From: Corynebacterium genitalium ATCC 33030
GTDB taxonomy: Bacteria > Actinomycetota > Actinomycetes > Mycobacteriales > Mycobacteriaceae
Length of the DNA: 64,000 nucleotides
Direction of reading: 5' to 3'
Assembly: GCF_000143825.1 (NCBI RefSeq)
Contig: NZ_CM000961.1
Location: 806,001 to 870,000 of the forward strand
Made by a program: the position numbers and the translations under genes. Shown here piece by piece: positions 17,335 to 26,116 of this stretch (within the stretch, counting starts at the first letter, position 1; every line of letters begins with the position of its first letter). Under the pieces are notes generated by a model that was not told the DNA's origin, made no database searches, and was given only the letters and a program-made list of their open reading frames with translations.

Positions 17335-18007
17335 ATGCTGATCTCGGAGAGCGTCCTCCTCCTGGCCACCAACGACGAAGGCAAGCACGAGTCGGCTTTC
17401 CTGTGGAACGACATGCTGCTGCGCAGCGGTTTGCTTGCGGACTTGATGAGCCGCGGCCTTGCAACCATCACAGAGCGCAAGCTCCGAGACCCGATCGTCG
17501 CTCCGAGCGTGCCTGCGGCCCAAGTGGAGGATCCTGTCCTCCGTACTGCCGTTGAAGCCCTGGAGAAACGGTCGGGCAAAACGACTTACGGACGTCCTGT
17601 GGTCCGAATGGTTTGGCAAGCGCCAGGATGTCGCCCAACGACTGGTCGCCGAGGGGGTTCTGGAGGAGTCCGGCGGAGGCTTCCGTCTTTTCTCCCGGAA
17701 CCAGTTCCCGACCCGCGATGGGATGCCGGAACTGCAGCTCCGCGGCCGCCTGGAGCAGATCCTTCGTGGTCAGGCGCAGCCGACGGAGCAGGATGCGACG
17801 CTCATCATGCTCCTCAATATCTACGACGCCATCCGCCCGCTCCTCAAAGAGGAGCTGCGCGGGATGAGGCGCACAGAACGCAAGCAAGCGATTGAAAACG
17901 CATCCGCCTCCGTCACATCCCCCGAGATCGCTCAGACGCTCAAAGCTGCGAAGAAGTGCGTGGAAATGGCTGCGGTCGGCGCGACGATGACCGTGTTCAC
18001 CCCCTAA
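17335..18007 (+). pseudogene. GPP34 (GOLPH3-like) gene broken by a one-base frameshift
   Basis: The first part (MLISESVLLLATNDEGKH onward, to about 17590) and the second part (from DVLWSEWFGKRQDV, about 17591, to the stop at 18007) are in different frames. Together they align end to end with the intact paralogue at 18287. At 17590-17591 the sequence reads TTACGGACGTC; removing one G gives TTACGACGTC and restores Tyr-Asp-Val, matching the paralogue's TYDIIADDWF. A TACATT hexamer 7 bases before the ATG suggests a leaderless transcript. Could be true inactivation or a sequencing error in a GG pair. Confidence 0.8.
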
Positions 18008-18286
18008 GTCGGACTGGGTGTGTTGGTGTTTTTTCGGGCAAGGCACCGCGCTCACTACATTTTTACTATCGCCTTCTGACGCCTCCGGTGAAATCCCGCC
18101 TGGGAAAACGTCGCATCGGTTCACTGAAAGGCGATACTGAAAATCTATTCCTGCCGAGCCCAGGGGACAGTAGCTCTGACCACACGACCGTGCTCCGCTG
18201 GTTCGGAGCTAACACGCAGGAAACTGCGATGATGCAGGGGACATTTTTCCGGGCGGGCCAGCTCCGAGTGTCCATATACTGAGGGC

Positions 18287-18967
18287 ATGTTGATTTCGGA
18301 GCAAATACTACTTCTCTCCACGAACGACAAAGGTAAACACGAAACCTCAATGCTGTGGAACGACATGCTCCTCCGCAGCGGACTCATGGCCGATCTGGTT
18401 GGTTGGAAACTAGTCACGATCACTGACCGAACAATCCGCGCCCCGAAGCTCACAGCTGCTGTTCCGTCGGCGCAGGTCGAGCATCCTGTGCTGCGACACG
18501 GCGTAGAGATGATTGAGAAGCGAAACAACAGGTCTACTTACGACATCATCGCGGATGACTGGTTCGCGAAGCGGAAAGATGTCGCACAGGGGCTCGTCGC
18601 GCAGGGTGTCCTCGAGGAAACAGACGGGGTTTTCAGTTTCCTCTCCCGAAATCAATTTCCTACTCGCGATGAGTCGGTGGAGCTGCAGCTCCGCGGCCGA
18701 CTTGAGCAGATTCTCCGCGGCCAAGCAAACCCGACATTGCAAGAATCGATGCTCGTAGCGCTTCTCGACGCCTACGATGCCGTCCGCGCCCTCCTCAAGG
18801 AAGAGCTACGCGGAATGGGCCGCGGCGAAGTGAAGCAGGCAGTCAGAGATGTGGCGGCCTTGGTGACGGACCCGGATCTTGAGCTGGTGATCAAGGCAGC
18901 GAACAGTGCTGAAACATCGGTCACGGTCAACACGACAGTGATGATGGCTAACCAGGCCAGGAGGTAG
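18287..18967 (+). CDS. GPP34 (GOLPH3-like) family protein
   Basis: 226 residues, mostly helical, with the GPP34 opening pattern (MLISEQILLLSTNDKGKH) and a central KRKDVAQGLVAQGVLEE segment. Eukaryotic GOLPH3 binds phosphatidylinositol 4-phosphate at the Golgi; the bacterial role is unknown. A TATACT hexamer at 18274-18279 lies 7 bases before the start codon, so the message is probably leaderless or nearly so. Next to a frameshifted tandem paralogue, with a third copy at 24362. Confidence 0.85.
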   Translation: MLISEQILLLSTNDKGKHETSMLWNDMLLRSGLMADLVGWKLVTITDRTIRAPKLTAAVPSAQVEHPVLRHGVEMIEKRNNRSTYDIIADDWFAKRKDVAQGLVAQGVLEETDGVFSFLSRNQFPTRDESVELQLRGRLEQILRGQANPTLQESMLVALLDAYDAVRALLKEELRGMGRGEVKQAVRDVAALVTDPDLELVIKAANSAETSVTVNTTVMMANQARR

Positions 18968-19078
18968 CGCAGGGGCTGACCGGACACCAAGGGAGTGTTC
19001 GGTCCAGCGCCAGCAAGTCCGCACAGGAGTCTTGTCTGCGTCCAATCGCTTACTCACTGCACTGCGCGAACTAAGCGT

Positions 19079-21181
19079 CTAGTTAGAGCTCGTTGATTGG
19101 GTTTTGCCCCATACCTTCTCACCTAGCAAAGCGAGCGTTGCCGGCAGGAGGATGGGTCGAACGATGAGTGCGTCCAAAGCGACGGCCATCGCCAGCCCAA
19201 GGCCCAGCTCTTGAATGATGCTGATTTCAGCCACCATGAATGAGAGGAAAACTCCAATCATGATGATCGCGGCGGAGATGATGAGACGGGATGTGTGCGC
19301 AACTCCCTCCGCAATGGCATCGCGATGGGTTGAGCCGGAAGCGAACTGCTCTTTCATTCGTGAAGCCATCAACACCATGTAATCCATACTCAGGCCAAAT
19401 ACGATCGCGAACACGACGATCGGCGTCACACTGTTGATCGCTTCACCAGTTACGGCTTTCCACAGCAGGGATAGGCAACCCATCGCTGCGGAGACAACGA
19501 GACCGTTGAGCACGACCGCGAGTGTGGCTAGTCGCCACGACCGGAAAGCCCATCCAAGGAGAAGCAGCGAAATCAAGAGGACGAAACCCACGATCCAGGG
19601 AATGGACTTTTGGACCAGTCGATCAAAGTCGTCGCCCTGCGCTGTGGCGCCTGAGACGAAGGTGTCGGGGTACTCGTCTGCCGCTTTCTTGATATCCGCA
19701 ACCATCTCGTGGGCGGCGTCGGAATCCGGTAAGTCCGTAGACGTAATGACGACCCTCTTATAGGCGCGTCCCTCTTTCTCGGCGCTCAATGGGTAGGGGG
19801 AATACTGCTCTGCAGGTGTTCCCGACGCGAATACCTGATCGACGTGTCGAACCTCTTCGATGTCCGCGAGGAATTCCTCGACTTCTGCATCGAGTTCTTG
19901 GGCTGACTGGCCCTCCGTCCCGGCGAACGTAACCATAGTGGGAAACAGCTCGCGGGCGTTGAGCTCAGATTCAATGATTTCGATCCCCTCGCGTGAGTCC
20001 ATTCCTGCTGGGAGAATGGACGAGCTTGCTACGGGAACCTGGAGTTTGATGCTCGCCAGAGGGGTAGCGGCGATGAGCAATGGCACGGCGATCAACACGA
20101 CTGCAAGCAAGGGCGATTTGAGCGGGAGGCTCGAAGTGCGTTTCTCCTTATCTTCCGGAGCTCGCATTGTTTTCTCGTATCCAGGGAGTTTGCCGAAGAA
20201 GAATCGGTCTCCCAGCAGCATAATTGCAGCTGGCACAAGAGTTGCCAACGCCAAAAGCGCGATGGACGTGACCACGATGCCAGCCATGGCAATCGAGCTG
20301 AAAACCATATTCCGAGCGATGAACAGAGCACATAGAGCGGCGATGACGCTCAAGCCGCCAAAGCGGATGGAATGCCCTGCGGTGTTGGTTGCTCGCCGCA
20401 GAGCGTCCTCAGGCGGATGTCCCGCGATAAGAAACTCCTTGTATCGAGCGATCAAGAACAAGCAGTAGTCCACCGAAACGGCCAAGCCGATAAGGGAGGC
20501 TGCGGTGATGTACATGTTGGAAACATCGAGGAACGAAGCTAGCAGGGTTCCGATGCCTTGCGTTCCAATAAGGCAAGCGCCTGCAACCAGGAGTGTCACC
20601 AGCGTAGGACCGACAGCTCTGTAGATGAGCAGCAGAACCAAAATGAGAAGTGGGAAGGCGATGATCTCCGCTCGCAAGGCATCTTGCTGGGACTGAATGT
20701 TCAAGTCGTAGTCCAAAGCGGGGGCTCCAGTCACATGGCTCGTGACATCTTCTCCTTCCACTGCTGTCTCGACTCTGTCACGGAGGTCAGGGATCATGTT
20801 TTGAGTCGTCGTATTATCAGCCGCTACGCCGACTTGGAGGATTTGGGTCTTCCCTGAATCAGAAGACAATGAGGCGAGCGCACGCCCATCGATGACTGAG
20901 TCGATGTTCGGCAGAGTTTCTATACCCGTCGAGACGTTGTCTAGCACTTCTGAAGAGATGCTGCTGTCGGAGTTCAGGACGACAGTGAGTTGATTCGCGG
21001 GATCGCCGAAGGCATGCTCGTTCACCTCTTGGCCGACAAAGGACGTCCCGTTCTCGTCGTTGAAGCCTCCGGCTTTCACGGCGCCGTTGAGCTGGAGTGC
21101 TCCAACTACCCCGAGCGCGGAAAGGAGCAACCACACTACGAGAATGAGCTTTGAGTACTTTTTTACGAGGCTTATGGGCAT
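19079..21181 (-). CDS. MMPL-family RND transporter
   Basis: 700 residues with the 12-helix RND layout: one helix, an outer loop of about 140 residues, five helices, then the same again. Both proton-relay Asp-Tyr pairs known from MmpL3 are present: Asp238-Tyr239 (VSVDYCLF) and Asp600-Tyr601 (LSMDYMVL). The family exports lipids such as trehalose mycolates in mycolic-acid bacteria. It is third in an operon after ribB and an acyltransferase gene, two bases beyond the latter's stop. Substrate is probably an acylated product given the neighbour. Confidence 0.92.
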   Translation of the reverse strand: MPISLVKKYSKLILVVWLLLSALGVVGALQLNGAVKAGGFNDENGTSFVGQEVNEHAFGDPANQLTVVLNSDSSISSEVLDNVSTGIETLPNIDSVIDGRALASLSSDSGKTQILQVGVAADNTTTQNMIPDLRDRVETAVEGEDVTSHVTGAPALDYDLNIQSQQDALRAEIIAFPLLILVLLLIYRAVGPTLVTLLVAGACLIGTQGIGTLLASFLDVSNMYITAASLIGLAVSVDYCLFLIARYKEFLIAGHPPEDALRRATNTAGHSIRFGGLSVIAALCALFIARNMVFSSIAMAGIVVTSIALLALATLVPAAIMLLGDRFFFGKLPGYEKTMRAPEDKEKRTSSLPLKSPLLAVVLIAVPLLIAATPLASIKLQVPVASSSILPAGMDSREGIEIIESELNARELFPTMVTFAGTEGQSAQELDAEVEEFLADIEEVRHVDQVFASGTPAEQYSPYPLSAEKEGRAYKRVVITSTDLPDSDAAHEMVADIKKAADEYPDTFVSGATAQGDDFDRLVQKSIPWIVGFVLLISLLLLGWAFRSWRLATLAVVLNGLVVSAAMGCLSLLWKAVTGEAINSVTPIVVFAIVFGLSMDYMVLMASRMKEQFASGSTHRDAIAEGVAHTSRLIISAAIIMIGVFLSFMVAEISIIQELGLGLAMAVALDALIVRPILLPATLALLGEKVWGKTQSTSSN

Positions 21182-21183
21182 AT

Positions 21184-22425
21184 TTAGTTTCTTTCCGATG
21201 CTGACTTGGCCGACGCAACCGCAGACGCGATCTTTTCTCGACGGAGATCGCCACGCGGATCATCGGCGGGGATGCTGTCCTCTGCTTGGCGGTAAGCCTC
21301 TATTGCGGCGTCAATGTCTCCAATTTTGAGGAACGACTCTGCGAGCCCCACGTACGATTGAGAGGTCATCTTTCCTCCGCGGGACACCGCCCGTTGGAAC
21401 TGAGAGCGCGCTAAATTCGCTCCACCACCGAGCCAACGTGGCAGTGTTAAGGCGCTTCTTCCAGCGAGGTAAGCAGAAAAATCATCAGATCCGTCTAGGT
21501 CTGAAAGTAGAAGAGCCCGCTGGTTAACGATCGCGGCGCGTGCTGCAGTGCCTGCCGATGTGTGTGAGTTGAGGGCCTTGAAACCGGATAACCGGGTCTG
21601 CTGAACGGGGAGACTGAGGTCGCGGCGGGATGTTTTACGCGCGATGCGCAACAGCAATTCGACCCGCCGAACTACCGCCGGAGGAAGGGTTCCCTGGGGA
21701 GTGAGGTTCTCCCGCACTATAGTTTGCGCCAGTTCCACCATGCGGCTCACCGCGGCACCACGATCGGCTCCATTCGGATTCTTGCTTCGATCCTTTAGCT
21801 CAGCGACGATTTCAAACGCTTGGTCGCGCATTTGACGGGCGTTTTCTCGCTCATCACCCACCTCTGGCTGGACCAACGGCTCGCCGATGGAAACGGAGAA
21901 GAGACGGCGCCGCGGTACAGTAGCGCCTTTTGGTAGAACCTCTGCAAGTCCGGTCATTCCGATGGGTACGACGGGTGTGTTGTTCGCTAATGCCATGCGA
22001 AACGCGCCGGATTTGAAGGGCAGGAGTCCTTCGCCCACGTTGCGTGTGCCTTCTGGATAGAGCACGAGAGTGCCGCCGTCCTCGAGAACGTCTTGTGCGC
22101 GACGAAATACTTCTTCTCCTGGTGCGTCACGGTCGACTGGATAACAGTTCATCGACTCGTGCCAAACACGCGAAAGAAACGATTCGAATGCCTCGGCTTT
22201 GGTGGGGAACCACTCCTCGCCTCCGCGAACTGAGTTTGCCAGGGTCTTCGTAACGAAGTGGTCCATGTAACTGGAGTGATTGGCTACAAAAATGACCGGT
22301 CCGGTGCGTGGAATATTTTCCAAACCCTCGATGAAGCCGACGTGGTTCAGGACGAAGTCGTGGATTCGCGGCGTAGAAACTCGGCGGACAGTTTGACCAA
22401 GAAAGCTTGAATTGTAGTTCTTCAC
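21184..22425 (-). CDS. PlsC-type acyltransferase with C-terminal TPR-like region
   Basis: 413 residues. Residues about 35-180 form the lysophosphatidate acyltransferase domain with NHSSYMD (HX4D catalytic motif) and YPEGTRN (substrate motif). The C-terminal 170 residues, beyond the usual length of about 240, include a helical segment resembling a tetratricopeptide repeat (FLKIGDIDAAIEAYRQAED). Start overlaps the ribB stop by 4 bases. It likely acylates a glycerol- or other hydroxyl-bearing substrate for the downstream MMPL exporter; no substrate evidence is visible. Confidence 0.88.
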   Translation of the reverse strand: MKNYNSSFLGQTVRRVSTPRIHDFVLNHVGFIEGLENIPRTGPVIFVANHSSYMDHFVTKTLANSVRGGEEWFPTKAEAFESFLSRVWHESMNCYPVDRDAPGEEVFRRAQDVLEDGGTLVLYPEGTRNVGEGLLPFKSGAFRMALANNTPVVPIGMTGLAEVLPKGATVPRRRLFSVSIGEPLVQPEVGDERENARQMRDQAFEIVAELKDRSKNPNGADRGAAVSRMVELAQTIVRENLTPQGTLPPAVVRRVELLLRIARKTSRRDLSLPVQQTRLSGFKALNSHTSAGTAARAAIVNQRALLLSDLDGSDDFSAYLAGRSALTLPRWLGGGANLARSQFQRAVSRGGKMTSQSYVGLAESFLKIGDIDAAIEAYRQAEDSIPADDPRGDLRREKIASAVASAKSASERN

Positions 22426-23174
22426 TGTGCGTCGCCTTTCAGCGTCTCGGCGATGGGAGTTCCGTCGGGTTTCTGGTCAATTCGGACTCCTGCGCGTACT
22501 TGTTCGTTCCGGTAGTCGCGCATGCGCTCGATGGTCGAGATGGAGATCCCGCGCTCTTTGCACCACGGGACGAGTTGAGGGAGTCGAAGCATTTCACCGT
22601 CATCACCGATGATTTCGATGATGACGCCAACTGGAGAGAAGCCAGCCATTGCGGCCAGATCGCTTCCGGCCTCTGTGTGGCCGACTCGGGTGAGAACCCC
22701 GCCTTCGCGAGCGATGAGGGGGAAGATGTGCCCTGGACGGTGAAAGTCATTCTCGTTACCCCCGTTAGCCAGGAGCTGGACCGTTCGCGCTCTATCAGAG
22801 GCTGAAATACCTGTAGTGACCCCGTAGTCACCGGTCGCATCGCAAGAGACAGAGAATGCCGTGCCGAAATCGTCCTCGTTGGTTTTCACCATGGGGTGCA
22901 GATTCAACCGTTGTGCATGGTTTGCAGGCATCGGCACGCACAGCAATCCTCTGCCCTGCGTAATCATGAAGTTGATGGCCTCTGGAGTAGCAGCTTCAGC
23001 GGCCATGATCAGATCGCCTTCGTTCTCGCGGTCTTCGTCGTCGACAAGGACCACCATCTTGCCCGCCGCGACGTCGGAAACGATTTTCTCAATCGGGCTG
23101 AGTTCGGTTTCTGCGAAAAGGCGCTCGTCAGTCTTGTTGACGGATGCCTGTTCTTCGTGTGTTTGGAGCATCAT
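22422..23174 (-). CDS. ribB: 3,4-dihydroxy-2-butanone 4-phosphate synthase, single-domain
   Basis: 250 residues from ATG at 23174, chosen over an upstream ATG because AAAGGAAC precedes it. The RibB motifs are intact: DDEDRENEGDL (metal and substrate binding) and GHTEAGSDL near the C-terminus. It makes the four-carbon unit of riboflavin from ribulose 5-phosphate. There is no GTP cyclohydrolase II domain and no other rib gene here, so it is probably an accessory copy. It heads ribB-plsC-mmpL and its promoter region contains palindromes likely bound by the divergent MarR protein. Confidence 0.9.
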   Translation of the reverse strand: MMLQTHEEQASVNKTDERLFAETELSPIEKIVSDVAAGKMVVLVDDEDRENEGDLIMAAEAATPEAINFMITQGRGLLCVPMPANHAQRLNLHPMVKTNEDDFGTAFSVSCDATGDYGVTTGISASDRARTVQLLANGGNENDFHRPGHIFPLIAREGGVLTRVGHTEAGSDLAAMAGFSPVGVIIEIIGDDGEMLRLPQLVPWCKERGISISTIERMRDYRNEQVRAGVRIDQKPDGTPIAETLKGDAQ

Positions 23175-23197
23175 GTTCCTTTCCAGTCTTAGATGTG

Positions 23198-23217
23198 GCA
23201 ACATGCATGTTGCAACA
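23198..23217. promoter_or_regulatory. Overlapping palindromes, probable MarR operator
   Basis: GCAACATGCATGTTGC (23198-23213) is a perfect 16-bp palindrome and overlaps a second perfect one, TGTTGCAACA (23208-23217). They lie 24 bases upstream of ribB in the gap between the ribB operon and the divergent SRPBCC-MarR pair. Confidence 0.65.
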
Positions 23218-23312
23218 CGGAATGTAACCAGACGGGAAAACGTAGATCAACTTCTCTGAACTGGGAATTTATTTGAAGTGGAAGTCGACCAGGCAGGGGG
23301 AAATAAATTTAC

Positions 23313-23768
23313 TTGACCAAAGCACGTGTCTTGGATAATGTCGGTGACATGTCATTTAAAACCGAAAATAGTGCCGCCGTGACGATTCATGCCGGTGAGC
23401 GCGCCATTCTTGGGGTCGTGACAGACTTGGAACGCCTGCCCTCGTGGAATCCTGCTTTCAGCTTCGTGAGCCCGCCTCGTGCCGACGGTTCGCACGCGCT
23501 CACGGTGCAAAAAGTATTGAACGGTACGATCGTGGCCGCCGCGTCTGAGACTTCAACGGGCCACGTTGTCGACTTTGAAATTGATATTCCGGGTCTGCGC
23601 GAACATTCGTCTTTTCTGCTTGAATCCCAGTTGGATGGAACGACACGGGTTACTCATCGGATTAGGCAAGCCGGGACTCTGTCGGCCGTGATTGGGCAGC
23701 GAGAGGCGGCGTTGGTGCCCGGTAAGCGGTTAGCGCGATTGGCGCGTTTCCTCGAGACTGAAAGCTGA
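23313..23768 (+). CDS. SRPBCC (START/Bet v1-like) family protein
   Basis: 151 residues if started at TTG 23313; ATG at 23349 (MSFKTENSA) gives 139 residues and is equally possible because neither has a strong ribosome site. The pattern of a central hydrophobic cavity protein is visible: an initial strand ending AVTIHA, the VTDLERLPSWNP segment typical of SRPBCC proteins, and a long C-terminal helix. It would bind a hydrophobic ligand. It is followed 21 bases later by a MarR regulator, so it could buffer the ligand sensed by it. Confidence 0.7.
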   Translation: MTKARVLDNVGDMSFKTENSAAVTIHAGERAILGVVTDLERLPSWNPAFSFVSPPRADGSHALTVQKVLNGTIVAAASETSTGHVVDFEIDIPGLREHSSFLLESQLDGTTRVTHRIRQAGTLSAVIGQREAALVPGKRLARLARFLETES

Positions 23769-23789
23769 CAACACGAGGGAAGGAATGAC

Positions 23790-24278
23790 ATGCCGTTAGA
23801 GCTATTCACTCATCCTGAGGAATTCCGTTATCTCATTCTCGCGCTCCAGCGCCAGGGGAGCCGACGGCTCAATCGGCTCTTCTCTGAGGTGGGTTTGACT
23901 CACTCCCAGGCGGAGGTCGTGGAAGTGCTAGGCGTTCATGGCCCAATTAGCACGAAAGAAGTTGGCCAGTATCTTGTCTGTGAATCCGGTAGCCCTAGCC
24001 GTTTGCTCGACGCGCTTGTTAGGAAAGGAATATCTGTCTCAGCACAGTCGACCGAGGACAAGCGTCTGACGCTTCATGCTCTCTCACCCAAAGGGCGTGA
24101 GCTTCTCACTCAGATCAAAGAGAAGAAAGTCGAGTTCGAATCCCAGTTAGCGGCCGAACTGCGAGCAGTGTCAGAGGCTCACGGGGGATCGGTGATCGAG
24201 GAACTTGTTGCACTTGTGTCGGATCCAGAGCTCAAGGGGGCTCTGCAGCGACGTTTTCCGCACCTCTATCACCCGTGA
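23790..24278 (+). CDS. MarR-family transcriptional regulator
   Basis: 162 residues with an N-terminal dimer helix, a winged helix-turn-helix (STKEVGQYLVCESGSPSRLLDALVRKG) and a wing ending in EDKRLTLHALSPKG, the standard MarR pattern. GGAAGGAATG precedes the ATG. Its most likely target is the double palindrome at 23198-23217 controlling ribB-plsC-mmpL and its own operon. The Cys in YLVCESG could make it redox sensitive, but this is speculation. Confidence 0.9.
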   Translation: MPLELFTHPEEFRYLILALQRQGSRRLNRLFSEVGLTHSQAEVVEVLGVHGPISTKEVGQYLVCESGSPSRLLDALVRKGISVSAQSTEDKRLTLHALSPKGRELLTQIKEKKVEFESQLAAELRAVSEAHGGSVIEELVALVSDPELKGALQRRFPHLYHP

Positions 24279-24361
24279 TGCGAGGGAATGCGGCTTGTTG
24301 TTTACCGATTGCCGGATAGACTGGGGCGAGTTATATATCGACCATAGAAGGACTTTCCACC

Positions 24362-25039
24362 ATGCTCGTCAGCGAAGCCCTCTTCCTGCTGCTCTCGGAC
24401 AAATCCGCCCACGTCGAGGTGGGGGTGAGCCACCAGCGCGTGGCGTTGAACGGCGCGTTGCTGTGCGATCTGGTCGCAACCGGGCTGGTCGATGTGCATG
24501 CCGGTAAGAGCCCGAGCGTCTCGCTTGTCAACGGCGCCGTTGCCCGCTCCGAAGGTCACCCCGCCCTCGCTCACGGTGTGGCCCGTGTGGAGAAGAAGGG
24601 GCACCCGAGCGTGTACTCGCTGCTCAATTCCCGGAAGTTCGCCAAGAAGGAAGCCATTGCCCAGCGACTCATTGAAGAGGGTGTGCTCGACGAGGAGCGC
24701 GCGGGATTCTTGGGCCTGCACTGGCAGCGCTTCCCGGAAAAGGATGAGACCATCGAGAAGGCCATGCGCCAGCGCTACCGCGACATCTTCCTGGGCAAGG
24801 AGGAGCCGCGCCCGGAGGAAGCAATGGTCATTCTTCTGCTGAAGAACACCGGCGAGCTGCGCCGCCAGTTCCTCGGCGAAATCGAGGGCATTCCATTCAA
24901 TGACCTGCGTATGCGGGTGAAGCAGATCGATCGACAGGTGCTGGACGCAGGCACCTTCGAGAATGTCGACGGAATCAACACGGTGCTGCTATCGGTCGCC
25001 AGCGCCGCCGCTGTGGAAGAAGCGGCGGCATCTAGCTAA
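24362..25039 (+). CDS. GPP34 (GOLPH3-like) family protein, third copy
   Basis: 225 residues from ATG with AGAAGGA 8 bases upstream. Opening MLVSEALFLLLSDKSAH and a central KKEAIAQRLIEEGVLDEE segment match the two copies at 17335 and 18287, but overall this copy is more diverged and its codon use is more like the host backbone. Predominantly helical, no membrane segment. Family function in bacteria unknown. Confidence 0.85.
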   Translation: MLVSEALFLLLSDKSAHVEVGVSHQRVALNGALLCDLVATGLVDVHAGKSPSVSLVNGAVARSEGHPALAHGVARVEKKGHPSVYSLLNSRKFAKKEAIAQRLIEEGVLDEERAGFLGLHWQRFPEKDETIEKAMRQRYRDIFLGKEEPRPEEAMVILLLKNTGELRRQFLGEIEGIPFNDLRMRVKQIDRQVLDAGTFENVDGINTVLLSVASAAAVEEAAASS

Positions 25040-25054
25040 CCGTAGTAGCGCCAG

Positions 25055-26116
25055 CTACGGGACGCGGTGCGTCCACTCCTCGGTGCTGAACTTGGTGTCC
25101 ACGAGGTGCTGGGCTGCGGCCAAATCATCGTCGCTAAGCGCGCCGACCTCTGCGGGGTAGCGCGCTATGAACGTGTCCATGAGCGCCTGGATGACTTCCT
25201 GGCGCGGGACACCTGTCTGGCGGCGCAGCGGGTCAACACGCTTGGCGGCGGACTGCACGCCCTTAGACGACAGTTTCACCTTGCCCACGCGCAGGACATC
25301 CATCATCTTGTCGGCGTTGATGTCGTAAGACATCGTCGTGTGGTGCAGGATCGCGCCAGGGATGCGCTTTTGCGCAGCACCGCCGATCTTGCCGCCGTCG
25401 GAGGTGATGTCGTTGATCGGCACGTACCAAGCGTTCACGCCGAGCGACTGCAGCCCGGCCAGGACCCATGCATCGAGGTACTGGTAGCTGTCCACGTAGG
25501 ACAGGCCGCGCACGATGTCGTCGGGCAGGTACATGGAGTAGGTGACGCAGTTGCCGCCCTCCATGAACATCGCCCCGCCGCCGGAGATGCGGCGCACAGG
25601 CACGATGCCGTGCTTCTCAATGCCCTCTGGATCCAACTCGTTCTGGAAGGACTGGTAGGAACCGAAGACAACAGCCTTGTCCTCCCATTCCCAAAAACGC
25701 AGGATCGGGCCCTTGCGCCCAGCAGCGACCTCTTCGAGCAGGTACTGGTCCAGCGCCACGTTGATTGGGGTGGGCAAAACGGGGGAGTGGATGACCGTCC
25801 ACTCGTAGTCGGTGAGGTCTTTGGCGTCGAGGACCGCGCGCCGAGTGACGATGGCCACATCCTTCGTGGAAAAACCGTGGAGCGCGAGGTCATCGAAGCG
25901 AGAAAGCTCTGTGTCAAGGCGTTTGCACAGATCGTCGGCGGTCTCGGTGACTGATGCGCCGACGAGGGCGCGGTTGATCGCGTCGTACGCCTCCTCCGGC
26001 TCGAGGAAGAAATCGCCGGAGATGCGCGCATCCGTGATCGTCGTGCCGTCTTCTTGGACGTCCGCGACGACGAGCTTGCCTCCGGCGACCTTCACCTCAA
26101 AGTGGTGGGAGGTCAC
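25055..26116 (-). CDS. Lipoate-protein ligase A-like protein with N-terminal accessory domain
   Basis: 353 residues. Residues about 1-100 resemble the small accessory domain that in E. coli LplA is at the C-terminus; residues about 105-353 form the biotin/lipoate ligase fold with RRISGGGAMFMEGG (lipoyl-AMP loop) and a GGKIGGAAQKR segment containing the catalytic Lys. It should attach lipoate to E2 and GcvH proteins. Starts inside the end of the DJ-1/PfpI gene with a 4-base overlap, so both are co-transcribed. Confidence 0.88.
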   Translation of the reverse strand: MTSHHFEVKVAGGKLVVADVQEDGTTITDARISGDFFLEPEEAYDAINRALVGASVTETADDLCKRLDTELSRFDDLALHGFSTKDVAIVTRRAVLDAKDLTDYEWTVIHSPVLPTPINVALDQYLLEEVAAGRKGPILRFWEWEDKAVVFGSYQSFQNELDPEGIEKHGIVPVRRISGGGAMFMEGGNCVTYSMYLPDDIVRGLSYVDSYQYLDAWVLAGLQSLGVNAWYVPINDITSDGGKIGGAAQKRIPGAILHHTTMSYDINADKMMDVLRVGKVKLSSKGVQSAAKRVDPLRRQTGVPRQEVIQALMDTFIARYPAEVGALSDDDLAAAQHLVDTKFSTEEWTHRVP

